Shown piece by piece: positions 1 through 9,300 of a stretch of DNA of 64,000 nt. Source of the stretch: Prevotella herbatica. GTDB lineage: Bacteria > Bacteroidota > Bacteroidia > Bacteroidales > Bacteroidaceae. A program made the position numbers and the translations under genes. Below the pieces are notes generated by a model that saw only the letters and a list, made by a program, of their open reading frames with translations, searched no databases and was not told where the DNA came from. The stretch is taken from contig NZ_AP024484.1 of NCBI RefSeq assembly GCF_017347605.1, positions 2,556,501 through 2,620,500 on the forward strand, read 5' to 3'. Position 1 is the stretch's first letter. Each line of letters opens with the position of its first letter.

Positions 1-2
1 CG

Positions 3-2312
3 GCAGCCATAACATTGAAACAAGCTTACGGGTCGAATGCACGTGATGTAATACAGAACGTGAAGAAGACGATGGCTAAACTACAGAAAGACATGCCTAA
101 GGGTATGCACTATGAGTTAAGTTATGATATTAGTAGATTCCTGGATGCATCTATAGATAAAGTTATTCATACACTTTTTGAGGCATTCATACTTGTAGCT
201 ATTGTTGTGTTCATATTTCTTGGTGACTGGCGCTCGTCAATCATTCCTTGTATGGCTGTGCCAGTATCGTTGATAGGAAGTTTCGCGGTGATGTCGGCAT
301 TTGGCATAACGCTGAATATGATATCCCTCTTTGCCCTTGTCATGGCGATAGGTATAGTGGTGGATGACGCCATAGTTGTGATTGAGGCTGTCAACGTAAA
401 GATAGCCACGGAACATCTCTCACCTTTGGAAGCCACGCAGGAAGCGATGAAGGAAATCAGTGGTGCTATCGTTGCGATAACGCTTGTAATGGCATCGGTA
501 TTTATTCCTGTTGCCTTTATGGGAGGACCTGAAGGTATGTTCTATCGTCAGTTCTCTATCACAATGGCATCAAGTATTATCCTTTCTGGATTTGTTGCAT
601 TGACACTTACTCCTGCACTTTGCGCACTTATTTTGACTAGAGAACAGGAGCAAAATATTAGAAAGTCATGGCTTCATAAACTTCTTGATAAGTTTAATAC
701 TGGATTTGACAAAGGTGTGATAGGGTATAATAAGGTGTTGCAGCGTACTGTTTCCAACAAATTTGTCACATTACCGTTACTTTTGTTATTCTGTGCAATA
801 GCTTTTTTTGTAAATAATTCTCTTCCATCAGGTTTTATTCCAGAAGAGGATCAAGGTATGGTATATGCTGTGATTGAGACGCCGCCGGGTTCAACAATTG
901 AGCGAACGAACAAGGTTGCACATCAGTTATTAAATATAGTTGAGAAAGAAGAGGGTGTTCAGAGTGTTTCTTCTCTTGCAGGTTATGAAATACTATCAGA
1001 GGGAACAAGTGCCAATTCTGGTTCTTGTCTGATAAACCTGAAGTCATGGAAGGACCGTAAGCATACCGCAAAGGAGATCATTGCTGATCTTGAAAAGAAA
1101 TGCGTTGCTATAACGGGAGCTCATATAGAGTTCTTCCAACCGCCTTCTATACCAGGTTATGGTGCTGCGTCTGGATTTGAACTTCGATTGCTTGACAAGA
1201 CGGGTAATAACGACTATCACCAGATGGAAAAGGTGAGTAAGGACTTTGTTAAGGAACTTAATAAGCGACCTGAGATTGGTTCTGCTTTCACGTTCTATTC
1301 AGCAAGTTACCCACAATATATGCTGCGCATTAATAATGATATTGCAGAGCAGAAAGGCGTTTCTATAGGTTCGGCTATGGACAACATGTCTACGATGATT
1401 GGTTCCGATTATGAGACTGGATTCATACGTTTTGGAAAGCCATACAAAGTAATCGTTCAGGCTAGTCCAGAGTATCGTGCTTATCCACAGAACCTCATGG
1501 GATTGACGGTGAAGAACAATCAGGGTGAGATGGTGCCTTATGCTGACTTCATGCAGCTGCAAAAGGTTTATGGTATGAGTGAAATTACACGTCATAATCT
1601 TTATAACTCTGCAGAGGTTACTGGTGCACCAGCATCTGGATGTAGTAGTGGTCAGGCAATTAAGGCAATAGAAGAGGTAGCTGCAAAGAAATTGCCTCAC
1701 GGATTTGATTATGACTGGGCTGGTATTTCAAAAGACGAAGTAGATCAAGGTAATCAGGCAATACTGATATTCGTTATCTGTCTGGTCTTCGTATATCTTA
1801 TCCTGTCGGCACAGTATGAGAACTTCATACTTCCGTTGCCTATCATAACATGTCTGCCAGCCGGAATATGCGGTGCATTCATATTTCTAAAACTTTTGGG
1901 GTTGGAGAATAATATCTATGCACAGGTGGCGATGGTGATGCTGATAGGACTGCTGGGAAAGAACGCGGTGCTGATGGTGGAATATTCCGTCCAACGCAGA
2001 AATCTAGGAATGACGATCAGGCAGGCGGCAATTGAGGGAGCGATTGCTCGATTCCGTCCTATATTGATGACTTCGTTTGCATTCATAGCCGGACTTATAC
2101 CTTTGGTATTTGCAAGCGGTGCAGGTGCGATAGGAAACCGTACTATTGGTAGTGCTGCCGTTGGAGGTATGTTGTTTGGAACATTCTTTGGACTGATAAT
2201 AATTCCTGGTTTATATTATATCTTTGGAACGATGGCAGAGAAAGTCAAGATGGTTAAATATCAGCGAGACAAACCTCTGACAGAAACAAAAGACAAAAAG
2301 TATAAGAAATGA
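3..2312 (+). CDS. RND multidrug efflux inner-membrane transporter, 5' end outside window
   Basis: Proton-driven inner-membrane pump of the AcrB/MexB (HAE1) family, which exports drugs and other amphiphiles through a tripartite complex. The reading frame is open to the window edge, so roughly the first 280 of about 1,045 residues are missing; no true start is visible. Seen here are the transmembrane block with the paired aspartates of the proton relay (GIVVDDAIVVIE, codons at 363-368), the large periplasmic porter and docking region, and the second membrane block with the relay lysine (GLLGKNAVLM, codon at 1959). The gene overlaps the outer-membrane channel gene by 4 bases (ATGA), so the two are translationally coupled. 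Substrate cannot be told from sequence. Confidence 0.95.
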   Translation, partial: AAITLKQAYGSNARDVIQNVKKTMAKLQKDMPKGMHYELSYDISRFLDASIDKVIHTLFEAFILVAIVVFIFLGDWRSSIIPCMAVPVSLIGSFAVMSAFGITLNMISLFALVMAIGIVVDDAIVVIEAVNVKIATEHLSPLEATQEAMKEISGAIVAITLVMASVFIPVAFMGGPEGMFYRQFSITMASSIILSGFVALTLTPALCALILTREQEQNIRKSWLHKLLDKFNTGFDKGVIGYNKVLQRTVSNKFVTLPLLLLFCAIAFFVNNSLPSGFIPEEDQGMVYAVIETPPGSTIERTNKVAHQLLNIVEKEEGVQSVSSLAGYEILSEGTSANSGSCLINLKSWKDRKHTAKEIIADLEKKCVAITGAHIEFFQPPSIPGYGAASGFELRLLDKTGNNDYHQMEKVSKDFVKELNKRPEIGSAFTFYSASYPQYMLRINNDIAEQKGVSIGSAMDNMSTMIGSDYETGFIRFGKPYKVIVQASPEYRAYPQNLMGLTVKNNQGEMVPYADFMQLQKVYGMSEITRHNLYNSAEVTGAPASGCSSGQAIKAIEEVAAKKLPHGFDYDWAGISKDEVDQGNQAILIFVICLVFVYLILSAQYENFILPLPIITCLPAGICGAFIFLKLLGLENNIYAQVAMVMLIGLLGKNAVLMVEYSVQRRNLGMTIRQAAIEGAIARFRPILMTSFAFIAGLIPLVFASGAGAIGNRTIGSAAVGGMLFGTFFGLIIIPGLYYIFGTMAEKVKMVKYQRDKPLTETKDKKYKK

Positions 2313-3757
2313 AAAAGTTACATATCCTATATACTGTATTGGTGTCGGCAGCCGTCATGACGAGTTGCAAGACACCTCAGGCTACCAATATGACGGACCG
2401 TGTGAAGTTGCAGTTGCCTTCTAAATTTCAGAAGGATAGCGTTGCTGGCACTAGTGCTACAGTAACTCCATGGAGACAGTTCTTTACTGATTCAGCATTG
2501 GTTTCGTTGATTGATACGGCTTTGGCAAACAATCAGGATTTGCGCATCACGGTTCAACAGATAGCGATAGCCAAGAGTGGGGTGCTTTCTCAGGAAGGAC
2601 TGATGATGCCTACTGTGTCTGGTGGTGGAAGTGTAGGTGTATCAAAAGCTGGTAGATATACTAGTGAAGGTGCAGGTAACGCTACAACTGAGATAAAGCC
2701 GGGCAAGTCAATGCCAGAACCTTTGATGGACTATCAGCTTGGTGCAACAGCCGATTGGGAAGTTGACTTATGGCATAAACTAAGTTCCAGCAAGCATGCT
2801 GCTGTAGAGCATTATCTCGCAACTGTTGATGGACGTAATGCTGTGTTGTCGTCTCTTATCTCGCAAGTGGCTGAAAATTATTATCAACTGCTTGCACTAG
2901 ATAACAAACTAGATTTGATACATCAGTATATTGACTTGCAGAAGAAGGCTGTTGAAATAGCTAAGATTCAGAAGAAGGCTGACGCTGATACGGAACTTGC
3001 TGTAGAAAAGTTTGAGGCAGAACTGGCTAAGGCTCGTGCAGATGAATACACATTGAAGCAGCAGATTACTGAGAGTGAGAACAGTCTCAACTTACTGCTT
3101 GGCAGATATCCTACACAGATTGACAGAAACAAGGCTGCTTTTCTCTCAACAAATCTACAGAAGGTGACTACTGGTATACCGTCTGAATTGCTAAATAACC
3201 GACCAGACATCAGACAGGCTGAACATGAGTTGGCTTCAGCAAAATGGAGCGTTGAGGCTGCAAGAAAGGAATTTCTTCCATCATTAAATATATCTGCAAC
3301 ACTAGGTCTTGATGCATTTAATCCAACATATCTCACTCAGTTGCCTAAGTCTTTAGCTTTTAGCGTTATTGGTGGGCTTACAGGTCCGCTTATCAATAAA
3401 AAGGCGATACAAGCTAACTTCCAGACTGCTGACGCTCAGCAGATAGAGGCTCTTTATGAATATGACAAGACTTTGCTTACTGCTTATTCGGAAGTATGCA
3501 CGCTAATGTCGAAAATAGACAACTTAGACCGATACTATCAACTGAAAAAAGAGGAATCACAGAAACTTGATCAGTCTATAAACATAGCTCGATTGCTGTA
3601 TATGAACAGTCGCTGCACATATCTTGATGTGCTTATGGATGAACGTGATGCATTGGATGCAAAAATGGAACTTCTTGATGCTAAGGCGCAGCAACTCTCA
3701 AGTGTGGTTGATGTATATCGCAGTTTGGGAGGAGGACAGAATCCTGTGAAAGAATAA
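2309..3757 (+). CDS. TolC/OprM-type outer membrane efflux lipoprotein
   Basis: Outer-membrane channel of the tripartite RND pump encoded just upstream. The N-terminus is a lipoprotein signal ending in MTSC, so Cys20 is the expected lipid anchor. Two repeated outer-membrane-efflux domains follow, rich in long helices (around residues 65-270 and 290-475), and the second contains the typical NRPDIRQAEHEL motif. At 482 residues it has the usual length for the NodT/OprM family. The start is fixed by the ATGA overlap with the pump gene. The membrane-fusion subunit is presumably upstream of the window. Confidence 0.93.
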   Translation: MKKLHILYTVLVSAAVMTSCKTPQATNMTDRVKLQLPSKFQKDSVAGTSATVTPWRQFFTDSALVSLIDTALANNQDLRITVQQIAIAKSGVLSQEGLMMPTVSGGGSVGVSKAGRYTSEGAGNATTEIKPGKSMPEPLMDYQLGATADWEVDLWHKLSSSKHAAVEHYLATVDGRNAVLSSLISQVAENYYQLLALDNKLDLIHQYIDLQKKAVEIAKIQKKADADTELAVEKFEAELAKARADEYTLKQQITESENSLNLLLGRYPTQIDRNKAAFLSTNLQKVTTGIPSELLNNRPDIRQAEHELASAKWSVEAARKEFLPSLNISATLGLDAFNPTYLTQLPKSLAFSVIGGLTGPLINKKAIQANFQTADAQQIEALYEYDKTLLTAYSEVCTLMSKIDNLDRYYQLKKEESQKLDQSINIARLLYMNSRCTYLDVLMDERDALDAKMELLDAKAQQLSSVVDVYRSLGGGQNPVKE

Positions 3758-3801
3758 TATTGATAATATTATCCTTTTCTTCATGTTTACAAAATAATGA
3801 T

Positions 3802-3809
3802 TACTTTTG
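3802..3809 (+). promoter_or_regulatory. Bacteroidota -7 box upstream of lipocalin-like gene
   Basis: TACTTTTG matches the TAnnTTTG element of the Bacteroidota primary sigma factor. It lies 36 bases ahead of the start at 3845. A matching TTG at the -33 position is not clear. Confidence 0.45.
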
Positions 3810-3844
3810 TAGACAAGATATAATATAGACTAATAATTAAATAA

Positions 3845-4564
3845 ATGAAAATGAAAAAGTTTTTTTTGAAATCAGTTGTTGTTGGAGCTTTTTTCATGAC
3901 TTCACTCAGTGCAAGCGCACAGATTGACTTAGGTAATCTGGGAAAAGTTGTCAGTTCTGCTATTGGAGGAGAGGGAGGATCAATTATCTCAGGTAAAAAT
4001 AATGTATCAAAAGAAAACATTGTTGGTACATGGAGTTATCAGCAGCCTTCAATCAGCTTTGAAAGTAGCGATTTGTTGAAGCAGGCTGGCGGTCAGTTGA
4101 CTTCTGCAGCTATTGAGAAAAAGCTTGCAGCACAGTTTGCTAAGGTTGGAATCACTCCTGGCAAGTTTCTTGTTACTTTCGGTAAAGACAATACATTCTC
4201 TACAATAAAGAACGGTGTCGCTACAACTTCTGGAACATACGTTCTTAGCGGTTCAAAGATAACATTCTCATATCTTGAAAATTCTGCAAAGATAACAGGT
4301 TATGCACAGATGAAGAACGGCACATTGTCTATCTCCTTCGATAGTTCTAAAGTTCTTGATGTAATGAGTAAGATGAGTAAGTATTCTGCCAACAGTACGC
4401 TAAGTACAATATCTTCTCTTGCCGGTAGTTTTAACGGTATGAAGACTGGTGTGGCTCTTGTTAAGTATGTAGCTCCTGTGGCAAAAGCAAAAGTTGCAAC
4501 ATCAAAGACTACTACTGTTAAGAAGGCAACAGCAAAGAAAACTACTACCAAGACAAAGAAATAA
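3845..4564 (+). CDS. secreted lipocalin-like protein with lysine-rich tail (DUF4923-like)
   Basis: Secreted protein of 239 residues. An N-terminal signal peptide ends near SASA-Q. The core (about residues 55-165) has the pattern VGTWSYQQPSISFES followed by repeated beta strands, as in the DUF4923 group of Bacteroidota lipocalin-like proteins; this assignment is from memory of the family. The last 30 residues are almost entirely Lys, Thr, Ala and Val (KKATAKKTTTKTKK), a basic tail not needed for the lipocalin fold. The gene stands alone between a promoter-like box and a strong terminator. Function is unknown; ligand binding in the periplasm is only an inference. Confidence 0.8.
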   Translation: MKMKKFFLKSVVVGAFFMTSLSASAQIDLGNLGKVVSSAIGGEGGSIISGKNNVSKENIVGTWSYQQPSISFESSDLLKQAGGQLTSAAIEKKLAAQFAKVGITPGKFLVTFGKDNTFSTIKNGVATTSGTYVLSGSKITFSYLENSAKITGYAQMKNGTLSISFDSSKVLDVMSKMSKYSANSTLSTISSLAGSFNGMKTGVALVKYVAPVAKAKVATSKTTTVKKATAKKTTTKTKK

Positions 4565-4584
4565 TTCAAAGGTAGACGATATAG

Positions 4585-4618
4585 AAATGAGGATATTCTA
4601 ACAAGAATATCCTCATTT
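4585..4618. terminator. intrinsic terminator, possibly bidirectional
   Basis: A perfect 15-bp stem (4585-4599 with 4604-4618, loop AACA) is followed by T residues. It sits between the convergent lipocalin-like gene and the LrgB-like gene and can serve both. Confidence 0.85.
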
Positions 4619-4649
4619 TTATATATATGCGTTTATGTTCAAGAAGTGT

Positions 4650-5342
4650 TTATAGAAACAGTGCAAAAATAGATGCGCCTATAACTGTAAGAATACCACA
4701 TACAACAATTGATAGACCACTGATAGCACCTTCTACAGCTCCCATTTCCATGGCTCTGGCTGTCCCAACGGCATGAGATGAGCATCCGATAGCAATACCT
4801 TTGGCTATAGGCTCTTCAATATGTAATAATTTAAGTATTCCTTCTGCAAATATGTTTCCCAGAACTCCCGTAATGATGATTACAACAACTGATATAGATA
4901 CATATCCACCCAGTTCTTCGGATATTCCCATACCAATGGCTGTAGTGATTGATTTTGGTAGAAATGTAACATACGTGTTGTGATCAAAAGAAAAGAGCAA
5001 TGCCAGTAATAATATAGATACCAGACTGGAAAGTACGCCAGACAATATACCGAAAAGAATAGCCTTACTATTCTTCTTTAAAAGTTCCATTTGTTGGTAA
5101 AGAGGCACCGCAAGACATATTGTTGCGGGAGTAAGCAGATAGCTTATCCACGAAGAATTAGATGAATAAGATTTATAGCTGACACCGGAAATAAGTAGGA
5201 CACAGATTGTAATGATGATGGCTATAAGAAGGGGATTCATATATGATAGCCTTGTCTTTTTTCTAATCCATATACCAAGTATGTAACTGCTCAGACTAAT
5301 AAGAACACCAAAATACACTGAATCTTGAAATAAATCTTTCAT
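4650..5342 (-). CDS. LrgB/CidB family membrane protein
   Basis: Polytopic inner-membrane protein of 230 residues, the usual length of the LrgB/CidB family. The C-terminal half carries the family pattern KSITTAIGMGISEELGG and SSHAVGTARAMEMG. Members pair with LrgA/CidA proteins and have been linked to control of murein hydrolases and cell death, and in some bacteria and plants to export of metabolites such as pyruvate or glycolate; which role applies here is unknown. The start overlaps the stop of the CidA-like gene by 4 bases, so the two are co-translated. Confidence 0.9.
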   Translation of the reverse strand: MKDLFQDSVYFGVLISLSSYILGIWIRKKTRLSYMNPLLIAIIITICVLLISGVSYKSYSSNSSWISYLLTPATICLAVPLYQQMELLKKNSKAILFGILSGVLSSLVSILLLALLFSFDHNTYVTFLPKSITTAIGMGISEELGGYVSISVVVIIITGVLGNIFAEGILKLLHIEEPIAKGIAIGCSSHAVGTARAMEMGAVEGAISGLSIVVCGILTVIGASIFALFL

Positions 5343-5704
5343 TTTTCATCTCCTTTCTTGTTGTCTCTACGTATAACGTATTGGGTAACGAATCCGCTTG
5401 TAGCCATTACAATAAATGTACTTACTACTGTGACAATAATATATGTCAGTAAATGGCTTTTAATGATAGCCCATGAATCAATCAGTCCCACGGCTGCCGG
5501 AATAAACATCATCGGCATAACAGATATTAATAATGTACTTACTTCTCTTACTTGGTTTACTTTTATCCATTTCATCATTAGAGCCGTGAACAAAAACAAA
5601 ATGCCATATATGCTAGCTGGTATTGGCAATGGAATGAAGAAATGAAATACTTCTCCTAAAAACGAGAATGCAATGATAATCAAAAACTGTATAATATACT
5701 TCAT
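5339..5704 (-). CDS. CidA/LrgA family holin-like protein
   Basis: Small inner-membrane protein of 121 residues with four predicted membrane helices and the family pattern IPLPIPASIYGILFLF near residues 25-40. CidA/LrgA proteins are described as holin-like partners of LrgB/CidB. The gene is the middle member of a three-gene operon: it follows the cytidylate-kinase-like gene by 12 bases and overlaps the LrgB-like gene by 4. The conserved LrgA-LrgB order supports the call. Confidence 0.9.
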   Translation of the reverse strand: MKYIIQFLIIIAFSFLGEVFHFFIPLPIPASIYGILFLFTALMMKWIKVNQVREVSTLLISVMPMMFIPAAVGLIDSWAIIKSHLLTYIIVTVVSTFIVMATSGFVTQYVIRRDNKKGDEK

Positions 5705-5716
5705 GCTAATTCTATA

Positions 5717-6289
5717 CTATTTTAATACACAGTCTATATACTGTTCAATATACTTTGCTGAATTTACTGGCCCCATTCGCATACAGTCGAAGCAAATGTC
5801 ATAATCTTCTGCATTTCCCCATGTTAAACCTGTATAGAATTTATGATATCTTATTCTACTGTTGTCCATTTCGTCTACGAATTCTGTGGCATCAGATTTG
5901 GTCAGTTGTCGTTCTTTAGCTATTGAATCAATACGATCGTCAACATTACCTTTGAGAAATACGGAAATAAGATCTTCTCTGTCTTTGAAAATATAATTTC
6001 CGCATCGTCCAATGATAATACAATCTTTGCCGCCTATCATATTAACTAATATGCTGAATGTCTTCTCAGATATCTTAGCGGGATATTCTATGGCTTCAGA
6101 AATGGCAAACATAAGTTCATCAACAGGTCTTTCTTCGAAGAAATTATTCATTTCATCAAGAACACCTTTTTTCTGAGCCATTTCCTGAAGATTCTGGCGT
6201 GTATAAAATGGAATATTATAGTGAGAGGCAAGTATTTTCCCTATACTCAGTGCTCCACATCCACATTGCCGTGCAATTGAAATTATCAT
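5717..6289 (-). CDS. cytidylate kinase-like family protein
   Basis: Soluble 190-residue P-loop protein of the cytidylate-kinase-like (AAA_26) family. The N-terminus ISIARQCGCGALSIGKILA is the degenerate Walker A region of this family, lacking the classical GK[ST]. The central IIGRCGNYIF and the downstream basic lid region with KERQLTKSD fit a nucleotide kinase fold. It is not the housekeeping Cmk: the substrate is unknown and the phosphotransfer activity is inferred. It leads an operon with CidA- and LrgB-like proteins. A minus-strand TACCTTTG box at 6310-6317 can drive transcription with a leader of only about 15 bases. Confidence 0.85.
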   Translation of the reverse strand: MIISIARQCGCGALSIGKILASHYNIPFYTRQNLQEMAQKKGVLDEMNNFFEERPVDELMFAISEAIEYPAKISEKTFSILVNMIGGKDCIIIGRCGNYIFKDREDLISVFLKGNVDDRIDSIAKERQLTKSDATEFVDEMDNSRIRYHKFYTGLTWGNAEDYDICFDCMRMGPVNSAKYIEQYIDCVLK

Positions 6290-6309
6290 TTTACTATGTT
6301 ATTTGGGCG

Positions 6310-6317
6310 CAAAGGTA
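6310..6317 (-). promoter_or_regulatory. -7 box of the kinase-CidA-LrgB operon
   Basis: Read on the minus strand this is TACCTTTG, matching TAnnTTTG, 20 bases before the start at 6289. The -33 element is weak. It lies back to back with the promoter of the hybrid regulator. Confidence 0.5.
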
Positions 6318-6338
6318 ATGATTTTATATAAGAATATG

Positions 6339-6368
6339 TTGCTTTTTTATTTTTATGTTGTATCTTTG
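6339..6368 (+). promoter_or_regulatory. promoter of hybrid two-component regulator
   Basis: TTG at 6339-6341, a 19-base spacer and TATCTTTG at 6361-6368 give a full match to the Bacteroidota -33/-7 pattern. The start codon at 6398 follows 29 bases after the box. Confidence 0.7.
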
Positions 6369-6397
6369 TTGCCATCTTAAATACCATAATTATTGAT

Positions 6398-9300
6398 ATG
6401 TTGTCATATATACTTAGAAAACAAACAAACTTAAAAAATCTTTTAATATACTTGTTCGTATTGTGTTTATTTTGTGGCTGTAAGGAGAAAACTGGTGAGT
6501 TGAAACATAATTTTTCAACTCCAAAAAAGAATATTTCGTTTTCTTTACCATTAAAAGTGAATACAGAGAAGCTAACAACTAATGACGGGCTTCCTGATAA
6601 TAACGTGTGTGACATATATCAGGATAAGCGCGGCTTTATATGGTTTTGTACATTAAATGGTCTTTCTAAATATGATGGCAATAGATTTGTTAATTTCAAG
6701 AAGCAGGATGATGAAGAGATATCGTTAATAGATAATAGAGTAAAGTCTGTTAAGGAAGATAGAAATGACCATCTGTGGATTTTAACATCAGCAGAATTGT
6801 ATAGTTGTCTGGATTTAAAAAATGATCGTTTTGTTGATTATAGTGGGAATGGTGACTTATATTCCCACTATAGAAAAATATTGTTTGCAAATAATAATGA
6901 TGTCTGGCTATGGGGGAGCTCTGATGGTTGCAGAAAATGTACATATAATGGTGAATCTTTTGTTTCATACAAGTTTGACAAAAAAAGAATCGGTTCAAAT
7001 ATTGTAAATTGTCTGTTTGAGTTACCTAAAAATAAGGTACTCATAGCAACTGATAAAGCACTATATTTATATGATCATGGTAAATTGTTGCGAATAAAGA
7101 ATAATTGTAATTTTGTAAAAATTATAAAGAAAAATGGTAATATATATTTGCTTTCTGATTATGGAAACTGCTATGAACTACTTCCTAATTTTAGATTGAA
7201 ACAAAAAATAAAAAGTTCTAGTGCAAGTCAATTATCTAGTAATAGTGGAAATTTTTTTATTGGAAATGAATGGATTGTCTTTACAAAAAATGGTGGCTAT
7301 TCTTTTGATTTGGCATCATTTATAAAAAAGCGTCTATCTGGTGATCTTGATATACCTAACGGCATGGTGATTAAGACGAAGAAAAATCTTTATATCTACA
7401 ATAAGACTGGATGCCTCCGTTTTGTACATAATGGTAAAGTTAAGGCTTTGCAGCTTATTCCAAAGAAAAAAGCCTGTTATATTGATTACGAGAGATTTCA
7501 TGTTGTTGAAGATACTAATGGACTTGTGTGGATATCTACTTATGGAAATGGTCTGTTTGTTTATGATTGGAGAAAAAACGAAACTCAGCATTTTATAGCT
7601 AAAGTAAATACAGATTCACCTATTGCATCAAATTGTCTATTAAATGTAATGGAAGATAGATCTGGTGGAATATGGGTTAGCAGTGAGTTTTCGGGAATAT
7701 CACATTTATGGAAAGTATCTGAGAAAGGTAAACAATTTTTTCCTTTTTCTTCAGATGATGCTGAAAGTTCCAACTCCATAAAGATGATCAAGACAAGAAA
7801 TGATGGAAGTGTGGAAGTTTCAACTCGTAATGGATGGCTGCTAAGATATAATAGCAATATGACAAAAGTTGAAGAAAAACGTCATTTTGAAAAGAATATA
7901 TATTCGTTATTGGAAAATGGTAAAGAAACATTTATCGGAACAAAGGGGGGAGGACTTCTTGTTAATTCAAAACAATATATCAAGTATGGAAATAATGGCG
8001 ATTATTCTGATGATGATGTTTATTGCATGTTGAAAGATCGCAATGATAATTTGTGGTTTGGGTCTTTTGGCGGTGGACTTGATTTAGGAATTAAATCATC
8101 TGATGGTTACACATTTCGTAGTTTTTTCTCAAATATAACAGGCTTAAAGGAAGTGCGCTGCATGCTTGAGGATAGTAAAGGCCGAATCTTATTAGGAACT
8201 AGTGGTGGACTGATTGTGTTTAATCCGAAAAATTTAATATCCAATGATAAAAAATATATATGCTATAATTCAAAAAATAGTAACCTTCCTTCTGATGAAA
8301 TAAAAAGTATAATGCAAGATAGCAAAGGTCGTATATGGTTTGCTGTCACAGGTTCTGGCATTGCATGGTGTGATGATTTGGGCATAAAAAAACAAAAATT
8401 CAATATATTAAATGTATACGATGGGCTGGTAAATGATAAAGTACAGTCAATTGTAGAGGATAGACAAGGTAACTTATGGATAGCTACAGAATATGGTATA
8501 TCTCGTTTACATAGAGATAATATGAAATTTGAAAATTTCTTTTTTTCAAGCTTTGTTTTAGGAAATGTAAATAGTGAAAAATCTTCTGTTTGTCTGAATA
8601 ATGGTAATATTCTATTTGGAACCAATTATGGTATAGTAATGATAAATCCTAAGACAGTAAGATGTGAGAATAAAAAGTATACTGTTACTTGTACAGGACT
8701 TCGTATTAACGGAATTGATACAAGCCCTAAGGATATAAATTCCCCACTATCTAAAACGCTTGCGTATATTAAAAAAATTGAATTAAAATATAATCAGAAT
8801 AATTTTGCAATTGATTTTTCAACTTTAGATTTTCCAGAAAAAAATGCTGTAAAATATTCTTATAAGTTATGTGGGTATGATAAAGAATGGAGTAAACCTT
8901 CATCTCTAGCATTTGCCTCATACAAGAATCTGCCTTCTGGAACATATTCTCTTTATGTGAAGGCTTGTGATTTTTCTGGCGTTTGGGGAGAGGTATCTAC
9001 AATAGTAATAAAAGTAAAAAGTCCATGGTATTTTATGTGGTGGGCGATTATTTTATATATCATTATAATAACATGTATCGCTTATTTCTTGGCTAGGATG
9101 ATCGTAAAGATGAATAAGCTTAGAAATGTTGTAAAAGTAGAAAAAGAGGTCGCAAAATATAAGATGGCTTTTTTTACTAATATCTCTCATGAGTTCAGAA
9201 CTCCACTTACTTTAATACGAGCTTCATTGGATAGATTAAAAATGATAGTTAAAAATGATGCTTCAAAGGATATCGGAGACTCTCTGAAGATTATGGAGAA

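Noticed and set aside
6286-6615. 109-codon open frame on the minus strand upstream of the kinase-like gene
   Set aside because: Overlaps the divergent promoter region and the start of the hybrid regulator, and reads as random sequence.
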